NCBI RefSeq assembly: GCF_004379255.2 | Contig: NC_056047.1 | Span: 32,440,293-32,504,292 of the forward strand | Source: Salvia splendens | Lineage: Eukaryota; Streptophyta; Magnoliopsida; Lamiales; Lamiaceae | Direction: 5' to 3' | Length of the DNA stretch: 64,000 nt | Shown here: positions 10,858 through 21,850 of the stretch, piece by piece | How the letters are laid out: every line of letters starts with the position of its first letter | Position numbering within the stretch: the stretch's first letter is position 1 | Notes under the pieces: generated by a model | Seen by the model: the letters and a program-made list of their open reading frames with translations, nothing else | Databases searched by the model: none | Told to the model about the DNA's origin: nothing | Program-made: the position numbers and the translations under genes

Positions 10858-13302
10858 ACGATTCATCCCCGGTGAATTCATCTTGTGATCCCTCCTGACG
10901 ATCATCCCAATCATTTTCTTGTTCTCTGACGTCGGCTTTGGCCCAATCATCAAGTAACATCATAACTTCCATATTTTTCGCCGAGAGCTTACTACTTTAT
11001 TCATCCAACACACGCGAGCCAACACTAAAAGCGGACTCGACGGCTACAGTGGAAGCCGGAACAGAGAAAATCTCCTTGGCCATTGACGCAAGGATGTGAA
11101 ATTCTTTCTCGTGGGTTCCCCACCAATCGAGGACGTCGATTTGGGCGGGATGAGTAGGACCTTCATCACCAAATGAAAAGAGTGAATCGAAATATAAATC
11201 CAATTCACTTACCATACCTGAGGACCTTCCACCGGTGCAGTAGCTGTATAGGTCGGCTAGTTGGGATTGCGCTTCGGGGTCATCATAATCGGCTTGAAAT
11301 GCAAAGCCATAGTTATGCTATGGAGGAGGGGGGTCTTCTGACTTGGTGGGTGTTGTTATACTTGGTTTCATATTCGGTGTAGAGAGCGCGCAAGTTAAAC
11401 TCGAAGGTTTATTGGATAATGGACCGGTCCGGGAGGGTTATTTGAAAGGTTTCTGAGAGGTTTACTCCAAATTCGTTACTGGTATCGGATTGGATTGCTT
11501 GAAGGGGGCCAAGATCAATTGAACTCAAATTGTTATAATAAAAATCCAAAATCCTAGAGGTACCGGCTAATTTCCACTTTGGGTCCAATACCTTTGCAAT
11601 CAAAAACACGGTTGGAATTTCACTGAAATACTTGAGCCATTTTTCAATCATGTAATATAAGACACACATTAGCTCAGCGGAAGAGGAAACATTTTTCATT
11701 GCAGTTTTAAAATCAAGGGATATGTACATGCAATGCTCTAAAACACGAACAATAGTGCAGTAATAAACACCCGACAATTCAATAGTGTCATTTTTAAAAT
11801 ATTTAAACAATTTAAATAAAGCCACACTGTGTTCCCAATAACTATGCGAAAGATATAAATCATGAACGGGATAGGTTCTATAAAAATCACATAAAGCATC
11901 TTTATGTGTTAAAGTAGAATTCAGACAATCATATGTCGAATTCCATCTATGAGACACATCCATAGTAAAGTTCGTATACCTGACATTCTTTTGATGGCAA
12001 TATTTCTTCCATGCTTTGCCAATATGTGGCTTTTGATGGATTAATCTAACTACAGTTATAATAGGATAAACATGCTTTTGCCATAATTCAAGCGCATCTT
12101 GTACACATAAATTTAAAATATGACAAATGCATCTTTGATGAAAATACTCCAATTACCGGTGCACAAGCCGCAATCTACATTTAAACCTTGTATAATCAAG
12201 GAAGCAATTTTGGGTGCATTGTGTGGACTATTAAACGGTTGTTTAAAGTCCAACTATTGTCCATAAAGTGAACCGTAATGCCCATGTATGAATGGCGGTT
12301 AAAACAATCCGTCCACACATTTGAGCAAATGTTCACTATGTGGCCCAAGTTAACTAAATAACGTGATAATTCTACCTTTTTCTCCAAACATTGTCGAACG
12401 GTAGATCGTTGCACAGTCATTCTACCAATTCTCTTGATTGCTACGTTCAAACCACTTTGCATAATAACCTCAAATTTTTTATCATCATAAACATTAAAAG
12501 GAAAATGCTTCATTGCCGTTCATCTAGTCATAACATCAGAAATTGTTTTTTGATCATATTTAAACAGAGGCGTACCTGACGAACCCGAGCCGCCGGGTTG
12601 GAAGTTGAGTTGGGTTTGGGTAGAGGTAGTGCCACATTCTACCGGATGCTTCGTCACCAAATGGCGACGGAGGGTGCCATATCCTCCACCACTCGCAAAT
12701 TTGTACACTTTATCGCAATAGTTGCAGTAAGCATGAAACGCCGATGTCTCTTCTTGAGAGGTCGGATCATGAGGACTTGGAATCACCACCGGGACCTTCT
12801 TGTAGTGTTTGACAAAAATGTCAGATTTCAAAGCTTTTGCCGTGTTAGTGGGTAGAGGGGGAGACATCTCCTCATTTTCGTCGGTACTAGACGGAATACG
12901 AGAATGAGATCTATCCTCGTTGGTGTCCGAGTCCGTCGATATAGCAACGTCGAACTCGTCAGCTTGTTGGGAACCACCTCCCCTACCCCCACCTTGTTGC
13001 ATTTCAGCGAGTAGCAAGGCGGTCCTATGATCTTTTTCTATCTACAAATATTATATAAGTTGAAGTTATAAGTATGAACGCAAAAAAAATTATGAACTCA
13101 ATTTTATGAAATTATGAAATATGAATTGGAAAAATAATTTTTCATTACTTACTTGCATGCGTTCAGCCTGCACTCGGGAAACCTCTTCCATAATTTCTCG
13201 ACGACTAGGTCGCCTTGATTTTGAGGGACGACTAGTACTTTGATCTTGGGCAATACCCTTTCCCCGATCACCACGGCCCGATCCACCACGAGAAGAAGAC
13301 AT
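10858..13302 (-). pseudogene. hAT transposase (BED zinc finger, DUF4413, hATC), decayed
   Basis: Read right to left. The start region is at 13302 (MSSSRGGSGRGDRGKG). The BED zinc finger lies near 12815-12640 with CNYCDKVYKF and LRRHLVTKHP. The RNase-H-like core follows: VDICSNVWTD-type motif as NICSNVWTDCF (about 12330) and RCICHILNLCVQDAL (about 12130). The DUF4413-type segment reads IEKWLKYFSEIPTVFLIAKVLDPK (in part). The hATC dimerisation domain has DVLDWWGTHEKEFHILASMA and VPASTVAVESAFSVGSRVLD (about 11140-11000). Breaks: in-frame TGA at 12520-12522, frame changes near 12190 and 11310, and a TAA after RVLDE near 10995, beyond which the frame continues (LLDDWAKADV) to about 10858. The BED finger would bind the terminal repeats and hATC would dimerise. 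It is inactive as it stands. Confidence 0.88.
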
Positions 13303-13599
13303 ATTGAATTATTGATGAATGAAAGTCAAGTAGTATGGATGAAATATGTATGGAGTATGAAATAGGTGGTAAATTACGAGCACAATAACAAATATAGTAG
13401 TGAGAGTGAGTAGTAGAATGTAGAAACTAGTAAACAACTTGAGCAATTAGAGAGAATGAGGAGAGAATAGAGAAATGGAGATTGAGAGAAGGAAATCCTT
13501 GTTAACACAAGAATGTGGTGAGTATAAATGAGGGGGAAGTAGGGTATTTATAGGAGTAAAACTGGAAGAAATAAAAAAAAATTCAGATTTCGAATTCTG

Positions 13600-14025
13600 C
13601 ATAAACCGGGGGTTTACCGCCTAAACCGGCGGTTCAACCCCAAACCGGCGGTTCAGTCCACGGTTTTGGGCTGAAACCGCCGGTTACTGACCGGTTTTGC
13701 AGGCCTACGCCCTGCACCCTATGCCCTACGCCCGAAAGTTTCCGGAACCGGCGGAAACCGGCTAAAACCAGCGGTTTTCATCAGAAACGCCGGTTTTTCT
13801 GAACTGTGCCTGAAACCCTACAACCCTATGCCGGAAAATAGCCGTTTGAACTGTTGAATCGATGAATTAAACCGACAAACCGCCGGTTCACGGTTCACGA
13901 AACCTTCGACCCTGAACTGGTAAGTTGGAACCGGCAAACCGCCGGACGGTTCAAACCGCCGGTTCCGGTTCATGAACCGGCGGTTTGAACCGTCCGGCGG
14001 TTAACTGCCGGGCCAGTTCGGTTTG
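13600..14025. repeat. hAT right subterminal repeats
   Basis: A cluster of AACCGGCGGTTTGAACC and AACCGCCGGTTCC copies in both orientations, mirroring the left end. Confidence 0.8.
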
Positions 14026-14035
14026 TGCACGCCTA

Positions 14036-15171
14036 GATCCGACCAAGTAATCAGGAGATGCATTCCAGAATGAGAGCAAAGAGACGTACTGGACCACTGT
14101 CATGCATTGGCATGCGGTGGGCATTTTGGTCCGAGGAAGACTGCTCGTAAGGTTCTAGATAGTGGATTCTATTGGCCGACATTGAACAAGGATGCCTATG
14201 AGTACTGCCAGAGTTGTAACCGATGCCAGGAGACCGGGGGAATTTCCACTCGAGATGAGATGCCCCAGATTCCAGTGATCGTCTGCGAGGTGTTCGATGT
14301 TTGGAAGATGGACTTCATGGGTCCATTCCCATCTTCCTATGGTAACTTTTACATATTGCTGGCTGTAGATTACATATCAAAATGGATAGAAGCCAAGGCA
14401 ACTGCCACATGTGAGGCGAAGGAGGTTACGAGGTTCCTCAAGGCAAATATTTTCAATAGATATGGGATACCAAGGGCGGTCATTTCTGACCAAGGAACGC
14501 ATTTCTGTAATCAGACGATGGAAGCTCTTATGAAGAAATACGGGGTACATCACAGACTCTCCACCCCGTATCACCCGCAGAGCAACGTTCATGCAGAAAT
14601 TTCCAACAGAGAGATCAAAGGGATTTTAGAAAAGACCGTTAACCCGTCTCGGAAGGATTGGAGCAAAAGCCTAGATGATGCGCTCTGGGCCTATCGAACT
14701 GCGTTCAAGAACCCCATTGGTATGTCACCTTATAGACTTGTGTTTGGTAAGATGTGTCATCTTCCGGTTGGGATAGAGCTCAAGGCTTTTTGGGTAGTCA
14801 GAGAGATGAACATGAAGCCTCAGACTTGTGAAGAGGAAAGGAAGCTGCAACTGCAAGAATTGGAGGAGCTGAGACTAGAATCATATGATGCGGCAATGTG
14901 GTACAACGAAAAAACCAAGCTGTGGCACGATAAAAACCTCCGAGTGAAGGAACTGCAGGTTGGACAGAAAGTACTCCTTTTCTAGTCAAGGATGAAGCTG
15001 ATGCCCAGGATACTGAAGTCTATGTAAACCGGACCATACACCATTGTGAGCCTCAGAGCTAATGGAGCCGTGGAAATTCAGGGATGTATTCCTAACTCTA
15101 TCCCTTTTCTAGTTAATGGTCATAGAGTCAAGAGGTTTAGGGATAGTTCGGAGTTGTGTGTGGTGGAATAA
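14036..15171 (+). pseudogene. Athila-type pol: integrase
   Basis: Resumes pol immediately after the hAT. The N-terminal zinc-binding module uses [12 protein letters not shown] and CQSCNRCQ (about 14095-14230). The catalytic core has the first Asp in [10 protein letters not shown], the second in [11 protein letters not shown] and the Glu in [12 protein letters not shown]-terminal motifs include [19 protein letters not shown] and [19 protein letters not shown] interrupts the zinc module near 14079. A TAG at 14983-14985 follows VLLF and a TAA comes after LKSM, yet the same frame continues through GPYTIV to TAA 15169-15171. It would insert element cDNA into chromosomes. The hAT insertion plus the stops disable it. 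Confidence 0.92.
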
Positions 15172-15812
15172 GTTCCACTGCGCATGCTTCCTTCCCACTA
15201 TCGCCTAGTTGGTTGAAGGGTTTAAGTATTCTTCGGGAGTTCTTGGGTCAAAGAAATGACAGGAAGTTTGAAAATTTTTAAGGCAAAACCATATTCCCAA
15301 GAATACTTAGACAGTTTTGTAAATATTGCAAATATTTCTTTTATGTTCTCTCAAGAAAACCCCAACAAAGAAAAAATCTTTTAACCCAAAAATATTTTTG
15401 AAATATCGAACAACCCTTGGAAGGTCAGTTGAACTTTGAAATGTTTTTCTATCTATTTCCTTTGACCTGTTAGTTCGGTGTTTCATTCTTTGGTTTAATG
15501 TTTTTTTTTAAGTTGTGTGGATGAGAGGATGTGCAGGAACGCGACAGTTAGAGTTAGAGGAGAGCTGAGGAAAAAGGGCGGGAGTTTGTATTTTTGAAAT
15601 TTAAAATTCAAAAGAGAAAAGGAAACGAACAGTCACTGATGTCATCGCGCAACCTTCCATTTCCCTCAATATTTCCTTAATCTTTCTTTACCCAAAATAA
15701 ACTCCCTTCTAATTGTTAATCCTCTACCGTAACTCCAAAAATCTCTCTCATAAGCTACGAATCTTCTTTATAGGAACGACGGAAACCCTCGCCGTAGATA
15801 CATACAATTGCG
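15172..15812. other. Spacer between pol and the 3' ORF
   Basis: No coding frame found. About 640 bp, AT-rich. Comparable spacers before the extra ORF may carry splice acceptors for its subgenomic RNA in Athila-like elements, but none was identified with confidence. Confidence 0.5.
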
Positions 15813-18272
15813 ATGAAGAATCAAAATATTCCTACCCAATCTCGCCAGAAGTGTGACAAATCGCAGAAGAAGACGACAGGGGAACCATCAGGAACAACTG
15901 TCAGAAGGATCCAAGATGAATCGGAAGCCGCAACAACTCAAAATTCAGGCCGACCCGCTTCTCCAACCACCCCTATTGCGGCTGCGACGGCCGATAAACT
16001 CAGTTCGGAGGAGATTATGAGGGAATTTCTTGACAGATTCGGCCATGATGTAAATGCAAGCGAACTCTTTGCTCGTATGGCTGCGGCTTGTCACGAAGAT
16101 GAGGAAACCGAAACCCTAGCCCCCCTAGCAATTCCCCCAATACCCCAATCTTTCGTTGAGAGTTCCACAACCCGAGCACTGAACTCGCTTCAAAATAATC
16201 CTAATGTGTTGGGAGTAGAAGGTGTGGGAGTCAATGTAAAGGGTACATCTGGTGCGGGGGCAAGAGATAGAGGCAATAAAGAGCCAGCGGAGGTAGGTGT
16301 GTCGGAGAAGAACGGTTTGGAGGATGAAGAAGAAGTGCAAATCGATGAACTACAAGTTCTGCTAGAAAGGATGTTGGGAAACCCCGAGGACGCAGAGTCA
16401 TTAACTGGTTCAGGTGGGGTTGAACCTATTGAGAAAGAGAAAGCAGAGACGATGATCGAAGCCGAGATCGTTGTTCTTGATGATGCGACTTCAGATGAAG
16501 AGGAAATCTTAACGGATGAGAGACTGGTCAGAAGGCGGCTGCGACATCTCAAGCGTGTGGAAGAGACAGCTGCAGAGGCAGGGGTGGAGCCTAGTGCCGT
16601 AAGAGAAGATTATCCCAAAAACAGGGAGGCACCCACAGAGGAGGACTTGGATGAACACTACGCTTCGAAAAGAAAACGGAAAGGGAAGCAGGTGGTTGAA
16701 CCCACTCCCAAGAAATCCCGCCAAACACCTATTAGTTTGGGAGTCCAAGCGGCTGATCTATAAACAGACATCGTGCCTTTCGACCAGTTACCTGAACCAG
16801 ATGTGTCATGGACTGATGATGATAATGAAGCGGAGATGGATAACCCCCAGGAAGAGGAGGGGGCAGTTGAGAGAATAGAAATTCTGGTGACTAAAAGATT
16901 GCCGAATGAGATGACGAAGTTTGAGGATCCCAAGCAAAGGGCGGCATATGCAGAGCGAGAGTCTAGCGGCAAGATGGCCAAGTCAGGAAGAAAGTTGTGT
17001 GTTGAAGACCTAAGGGATTTGGGTATGGATAAGAGGTTTGTCAAATATTTCGAGGATATATGATTTCAATGGCTCTTGAGCGACTTTACTGAGGAGGTTC
17101 CGGTGACATTAGCCAAAGAATTCTATACAACTTTCATGTTCAAACCCACCACAGACCCAGACGCGGATTCAATTTCTTTCCAGCTATTCAACCAGGAATT
17201 CATGTTCAGTATCCAGGAGCTGTCCTTGCGGTTGGGCCTATTTACAGTGGAGGAGGACGAACAGGGTGCATGGAATGAAAGAGCCACTGGCCCACCTAAG
17301 ACGACAAAAGGGTTTAATGTGGATGAAGCTTAGAAGGTGGTGGCCCACAATAGAGGGGGGAAATTCAAGATAAGCCATTCGAAGGGTGCATACATCGCTG
17401 ACCCTGCCCTCAGATTAGCCCAGGTCTACATGGAATATAACCTTTTGGGGCAAATCGGGACCACTCTCACCACACCGAAGCTATACCTTATGTGGTGTAT
17501 GGTCAATGGAATCAAGGTGCATTTAGGATATTGGATAGCCCATGCGTGCCATATGGTTCGTACTCGCCCTGATCACCACCTGTTCACTTGTAACTTGTTG
17601 GGAGCATTCCTCAGGCGAAATATAGTTATGAAGATCTCTGAATCAATTAACGAGCTGCCTATGTGTGACACCGCAGGGAGCTTTGATCTCCCCTTCCTTT
17701 TTAACAAGGGACTCACTATGTTTAAGGATGGTGAGGTTAAATTTTACGAATGGGGAATGCAGAAAGTGGTGGCTACACAACCGATTCAGGCAGAAGAGGC
17801 ATTGCCAGCGACTGAGACAGAGGATGACTGGAGGAAATGAGAGGAAGCAATGTTGTTTAAGCTAAATGAGGCTGCGGAGTCACAGAGGAGAATTAGTGAA
17901 GCTCAAACGAAGAAAATGACTCAAGCAATTGACGTCATGCTATCAATGATTGATGTGGTTGAACGGAGAATCCTCTTAGCACAACCACCCACTACCTCTG
18001 CTCAGCAAATACTGATTCCGCCAGTCAGCCCACCAGAACTAAGGAAGGAGATCCCGAGGCCAAGCCAGCCCAAGACCAGGGAGGATGCACCAACACCACC
18101 ACCACCACCCAGAGGAGTAGCCCAGAAGCCTGGTCCCTGCAGGGCCAGGGACAGAATTGATCCGACACCCCCGAGTAACCAAGTAATTTTAAATTTCTGT
18201 TTTTTTAGTTTTAGTCTAGTTTTCTTTGTAGTATGCATGCTAGGAAGTTGTTTTGTGCTTTCTTCCACTTAG
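15813..18272 (+). pseudogene. Athila 3' ORF (env-position protein), four in-frame stops
   Basis: A single frame of 819 codons starts at ATG 15813 with no frameshift, broken by stops at 16761-16763, 17061-17063, 17331-17333 and 17838-17840. At least the last two replace likely tryptophan codons. N-terminal third: low-complexity, acidic, with basic patches (KRKRKGKQV). Middle: a globular region with EFYTTFMFKPTTD, FSIQELSLRLGLF and LMWCMVNGIKVHLGYWIAHA, resembling the plant-transposon protein family found with Athila ORF1-type proteins. Then a coiled-coil-like stretch (NEAAESQRRISEAQTKK), a Pro-rich stretch and a hydrophobic C-terminus of about 22 residues near 18186-18255. The position fits the Athila envelope-like ORF. 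Its function in this lineage is not established, and the hydrophobic tail could also be translated UTR. Confidence 0.7.
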
Positions 18273-18460
18273 GTCATGGCTTGGCCTAAGTGTGAGAAGT
18301 TTGAGTACCTAGTATGTGTTATTTTCTTGTATTCTTGTGTATCTGCTCACACTTAGTCCATGGCTTGGCCTAAGTGTGAGAAGATTATTTTGTACATGTT
18401 TTGTTGTGTTTTTTCCATTCTTACACTTAGCCCAATGCTTGGTCTAAGTGTGAGAAGTTT
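18269..18460. repeat. Three hairpin-forming repeats in the 3' UTR
   Basis: CACTTAGG...GGCCTAAGTGTGAGAAG occurs at about 18269, 18350 and 18423 (spacing about 73-82 bp). Each copy is an imperfect palindrome: CACTTAG pairs with CTAAGTG around a TCCATGGCTTGG-like loop. The array begins right at the end of the 3' ORF. Confidence 0.85.
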
Positions 18461-19938
18461 GTGCCTTGTCGTTTTCCTGTTTTCTTATTTTTGTCGCCAC
18501 TAACAGCCCTGCTTTCCACTTCATGAGGATTGCTTGGGGACAAGCATAAATGAAGTGGGAGGGGGGAAGCAGTTAGTGCAGTTAGTGTCTTGTATATATT
18601 CTGTTAGGTCTAAGAGTCAGAAGAAAGTTTTTTTTTAGGATCTGTGTTTGCATAACTGGTATAATAAATAGCAAAAGCCCCTTATGGAGAGTAATTGAAG
18701 AGAGGGTACATGCTAATTTGTGAATCCCTTTTCCTTAATAAATCTAAGTCAGTTGGAAGAAGTAAGAACGATAGAAAATGCCTGAATTTAAGCTTACTGT
18801 GAAGCCCTCTTAAAGGTGAGTTATAAGCCTAGAGTAGAATACTTTCTACTAAACACTTAAAAATTAAGAGTGGCTGCCATTGATACTAAGGGAAAAATGA
18901 CACAGATAGTAAGGACTAAAGACAATAGGGATAACCATTTTGAGCTTAATTCTTTCGAACTTACTGAACTTGCCTCATTGGAAAGGCACCCCTTAGTGAA
19001 CTCTTTGGGCCTACACTAAACTGAATCCATTTATTGGATTCTGTAGCCTTCATGCCATGTGAACAAAGGGGCAGGGATGGAGTAGCTCGATGGTAGGGGT
19101 AGAAGATAGATTGAGAAACAAGGGAAAAATGAGAAAAAGTTAGAAATAATAAACGGGCAAGGAAAGTCGTAACTTGACCCGAGAAAAAGTGGTTAGAATT
19201 TGGGCAGGAACAGTTGTAACCTGACCTAAGAAAAAATACAGATAAAAAGAGATAGAGAGAGAAGGGCAGAAAAATTTTATGGCCCAATGAAAATAAAGTA
19301 GGGAAAATAAGGCTAATTAGCCAGGGGAACATCTCCAATATGCTGGGAAAGATAAAATCGTACACGGGAGGTTGTTACCAAGTTGTCCCTAAGTTCACAT
19401 GTCCGCGTCATGTTTCTCCTATACTGTTCAACTTAGATCCTTTAGGATTCTCACCGATAAACACTGTAATCCCCTAGCCCCGTTACAACCCAGTGAAAGA
19501 CTTTAAGGAACTATTCTGTGGCATCAATCTTAAGGCATCAATGGTATGACAAAATGAAGAGCGAATGATCCTCACGTCCGTGGTGAGGAACGAGTGATCG
19601 TGTGAATCTAACAGAAGGTAAAATGTTAGGCTATTTTGACGAACTGATAGCTTGACTAGATAGAAGAAGGGAGGGGGAAGAATCTGAGGCTGTAAATGCT
19701 TGGATTGACCTTAAACTTGTGGGGATGGCTGCTAGAAAAATACTAGCTTATGCGCTTATGTGTTTCCTTTTCTTTGTCTTGTGATTTCCGTGTGTTTTTT
19801 TCTTTTTCTGTTTCTCGGTCTAGGAATTTTTGTTATTTTTTGGATGGTTAAAAGGGTAGGATGCATTGAAACTTGCCTTATTTCTTTTTTCTTGTCTTTC
19901 ATACTTGAGGACAAGTATGGTTTTAAGTATGAGCAGTT
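18461..19938. other. Athila 3' untranslated region
   Basis: About 1.5 kb without a credible gene. It contains GCTTGGGGACAAGCAT followed by the purine-rich GAAGTGGGAGGGGGGAAG (18552-18569). A second, weaker version of the same arrangement sits immediately before the 3' LTR (CTTGAGGACAAGTATGG, then AAGTATGAGCAG, about 19903-19938). The latter is in the right place for the polypurine tract. Confidence 0.6.
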
Positions 19939-21389
19939 TGATAAGACTCGTTTCATGCATCTGTTTTATATATAAATTCTGTGTTTTCTACGGTGTTAAC
20001 ATGCATTTATAAGTCCAGGTGCGTGAATTATCTGCCAAGCCCAAGAACGAAGAACAATTACCAGGGTAGGGAATTAGAAGAGAAAAAAGTGAAGAAAAAG
20101 AGCGAAATCCTCGAGGGCACAATTGTCAAATCAAGAAGACCGTTGCCCTAGGGATTTGAGCCACGCCTATAAATACCAGGAAGCTTGCGATAAGAAAGAG
20201 GACGGAGTTAGAAAATTTCCTTGGCATTTTCGGCCCGCTCTCTAAAAACTCACTTAGCTCACGGACTTGGTTCAATGGGAGATCTGGGGTAGTTAGTGTG
20301 GTGTTTTGTTTAGTTGGAAGGGTACACCACTCCGAGAAGGAGTGAAGAAACAATTTACTTTTCGCACGTACTTTTTATCTCGCCGATTTCCTTGCCGGGA
20401 ATCCAGCGACTGCTTTGTGACTCGTTTATAGTTTATGGTTAATCTAGTTTCGATTATGTTTTTGTTTGATTCTTATGCTTACTGCTCTGAATTACTGTGT
20501 TGGATGTTTTTCGCAATTGATTTGTTGATCGAAGTTGAGATCAGTGTTGATAGGAGTTGATCTACTGAATTGAGATTGAATCAGAGTTGGAAAGATGTTA
20601 AAAGTTGTGGATCTGGCCTAGTTGGTGATGAATCTGATAGATCTAGTTTAGATTTCTTTTAATTGTTCGAATCTGAGTACGTAAGTTTGGTTCTGCATGG
20701 GAACCTTTGTTATTGCTGATTACTTGGTTCAGTAGATTAGATCTGATAGTTCTTAGTTTAATCTTAGCGTCCGTTGTTTGATTTGAAGCATACTCTGTTT
20801 TCATGTTCTGTTATGTTTGTTTCGTATTTGATTGTTGAAGAAGATGAAGTCGATCAGTAGTTATAGTCGAGTTTGCTTTAGTTTGTTAATTGCAGCTTTC
20901 TGTCAGTGGCCAATTAGGGAAATCTGTTTTGCCGTTTACTTTTGCATGCCTTGTGTTTGGTTACTTTAGGAAACTCTTTTACTTGACTCAAGAATTTAGT
21001 GAATACTCTCAAGTTGCATTTGATACGAATCATGCATGCATTTACGATTTACGTACTTTCAATTCTCCAGATCTAGTAGTTAGAATAGACTAGATTTCAA
21101 TTCCCAGGCCTAGTAGTTAAAACTCAATCCTCATGTTGCGTGGCAGCAGCCAACCCTCTAAAGGTTCTCTCAATGCATTCTAACGCTTCCATCCTCGTAG
21201 ATTCGATCCCGACTTCCCTATACTTGCCAATAGTGTTGAGGTTTTGATGCGGGATTTATTGTGACAACGACTGAATTATGAAAGTTCACGATCTCCTAGA
21301 CCATGTGCTCTAGCGAATCCTCTGGACCTAAGAATTTGCATTTAAACAAGAGCTATTAAAAAACCACACACCACATCCGCCCAGCTTCA
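19939..21389 (+). repeat. 3' LTR of the Athila-type element (1451 bp)
   Basis: Starts TGATAAGACTCG and ends CCCAGCTTCA, followed by the TSD ATATC. A TATA box is at 20168-20175. Visible differences from the 5' LTR are mainly C/T and G/A changes, so the insertion is not recent. Confidence 0.95.
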
Positions 21390-21562
21390 ATATCCTTATA
21401 GGGTCTGAGGGTGTTTTAGTACGAAAAACTTCATTCATGATTATATGAAATATTAGGGTCCTCTGGCGCTATTTTTTTAGGGATCTGTAGTGTCACAAAC
21501 CAAAAAGTTATGGACTGATGAGGTAGTTCACTCTATATATAAAAGACATCTTAATTTTATTA

Positions 21563-21753
21563 CTCCCTGCGTGCAATTCTAAGCGACATATTTTCCTTTT
21601 TGGGATCTCCCCTTGTAAATGACACATTTCTAAATATAGAAACATCACTCTCTATACTTTTTCCCCATCTCTTACTTTATTCTCTTCACTTACTCGCAAA
21701 ACAACACTCCGTGTCGAATTAGAAATGCTCCACTTAGAGTGAGACGAAGGGAG
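21563..21753. mobile_element. Stowaway-like MITE
   Basis: A TA dinucleotide precedes CTCCCTGCGTGCAATTCTAA at the left. The right end in reverse reads CTCCCTTCGTCTCACTCTAA. It is about 191 bp with typical AT-rich interior and no coding. Confidence 0.75.
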
Positions 21754-21850
21754 ATATTTTATATCTATAATTTGTAGTTATATTTTTCTATTTTAAAACT
21801 TTTATTCTCTATCTATTTGCTTTTTCTTCTATTTTTATCACTCTCTTTTA

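Larger units (their letters stand above)
9781..14035 (-). mobile_element. hAT DNA transposon inserted in the Athila integrase
   Basis: A perfect 8-bp TSD GATCCGAC (9773-9780 and 14036-14043) flanks 4255 bp. The terminal inverted repeats are TAGGCTTGCACA on the left and, in reverse, TAGGCGTGCACA on the right. Both subterminal regions are dense in AACCGCCGGTTCC-type repeats in both orientations, likely transposase-binding sites. It carries one decayed hAT transposase on the minus strand. Confidence 0.95.
3365..21389 (+). mobile_element. Athila-type Ty3/gypsy LTR retrotransposon, full length, decayed
   Basis: The element begins TGATAAGG, ends GCTTCA and is bounded by a perfect 5-bp TSD ATATC (3360-3364 and 21390-21394). 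Order: 5' LTR, primer-binding site, gag, protease, RT-RNase H, integrase, an extra 3' ORF, 3' UTR with repeats, 3' LTR. A protease with DLGA, integrase downstream of RT, a tRNA-Asp-type primer site and a long ORF after pol together fit the Athila lineage. It is about 18.0 kb including a 4.26-kb hAT insertion in integrase. All ORFs carry stops, so it is not autonomous. Confidence 0.93.
2401..21533. mobile_element. Mutator-like non-autonomous element, split by the Athila insertion
   Basis: Both ends are flanked by the same 9-bp sequence TATATATAA (2392-2400 and 21534-21542), the TSD length typical of Mutator-like elements. The left end starts GACTGAACTGCC; the right end read in reverse starts GAGTGAACTACC. 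The inverted arms stay alignable for about 200 bp, including CTGTCAGCAACTTCT near 2570 and its complement near 3300. Removing the retrotransposon at 3365-21389 and one TSD copy leaves an element of about 1.1 kb. It encodes no transposase. The Athila insertion lies within the right inverted repeat. Confidence 0.75.

Noticed and set aside
12598..12855. 85-codon plus-strand frame
   Set aside because: Antisense of the hAT BED zinc-finger exon.
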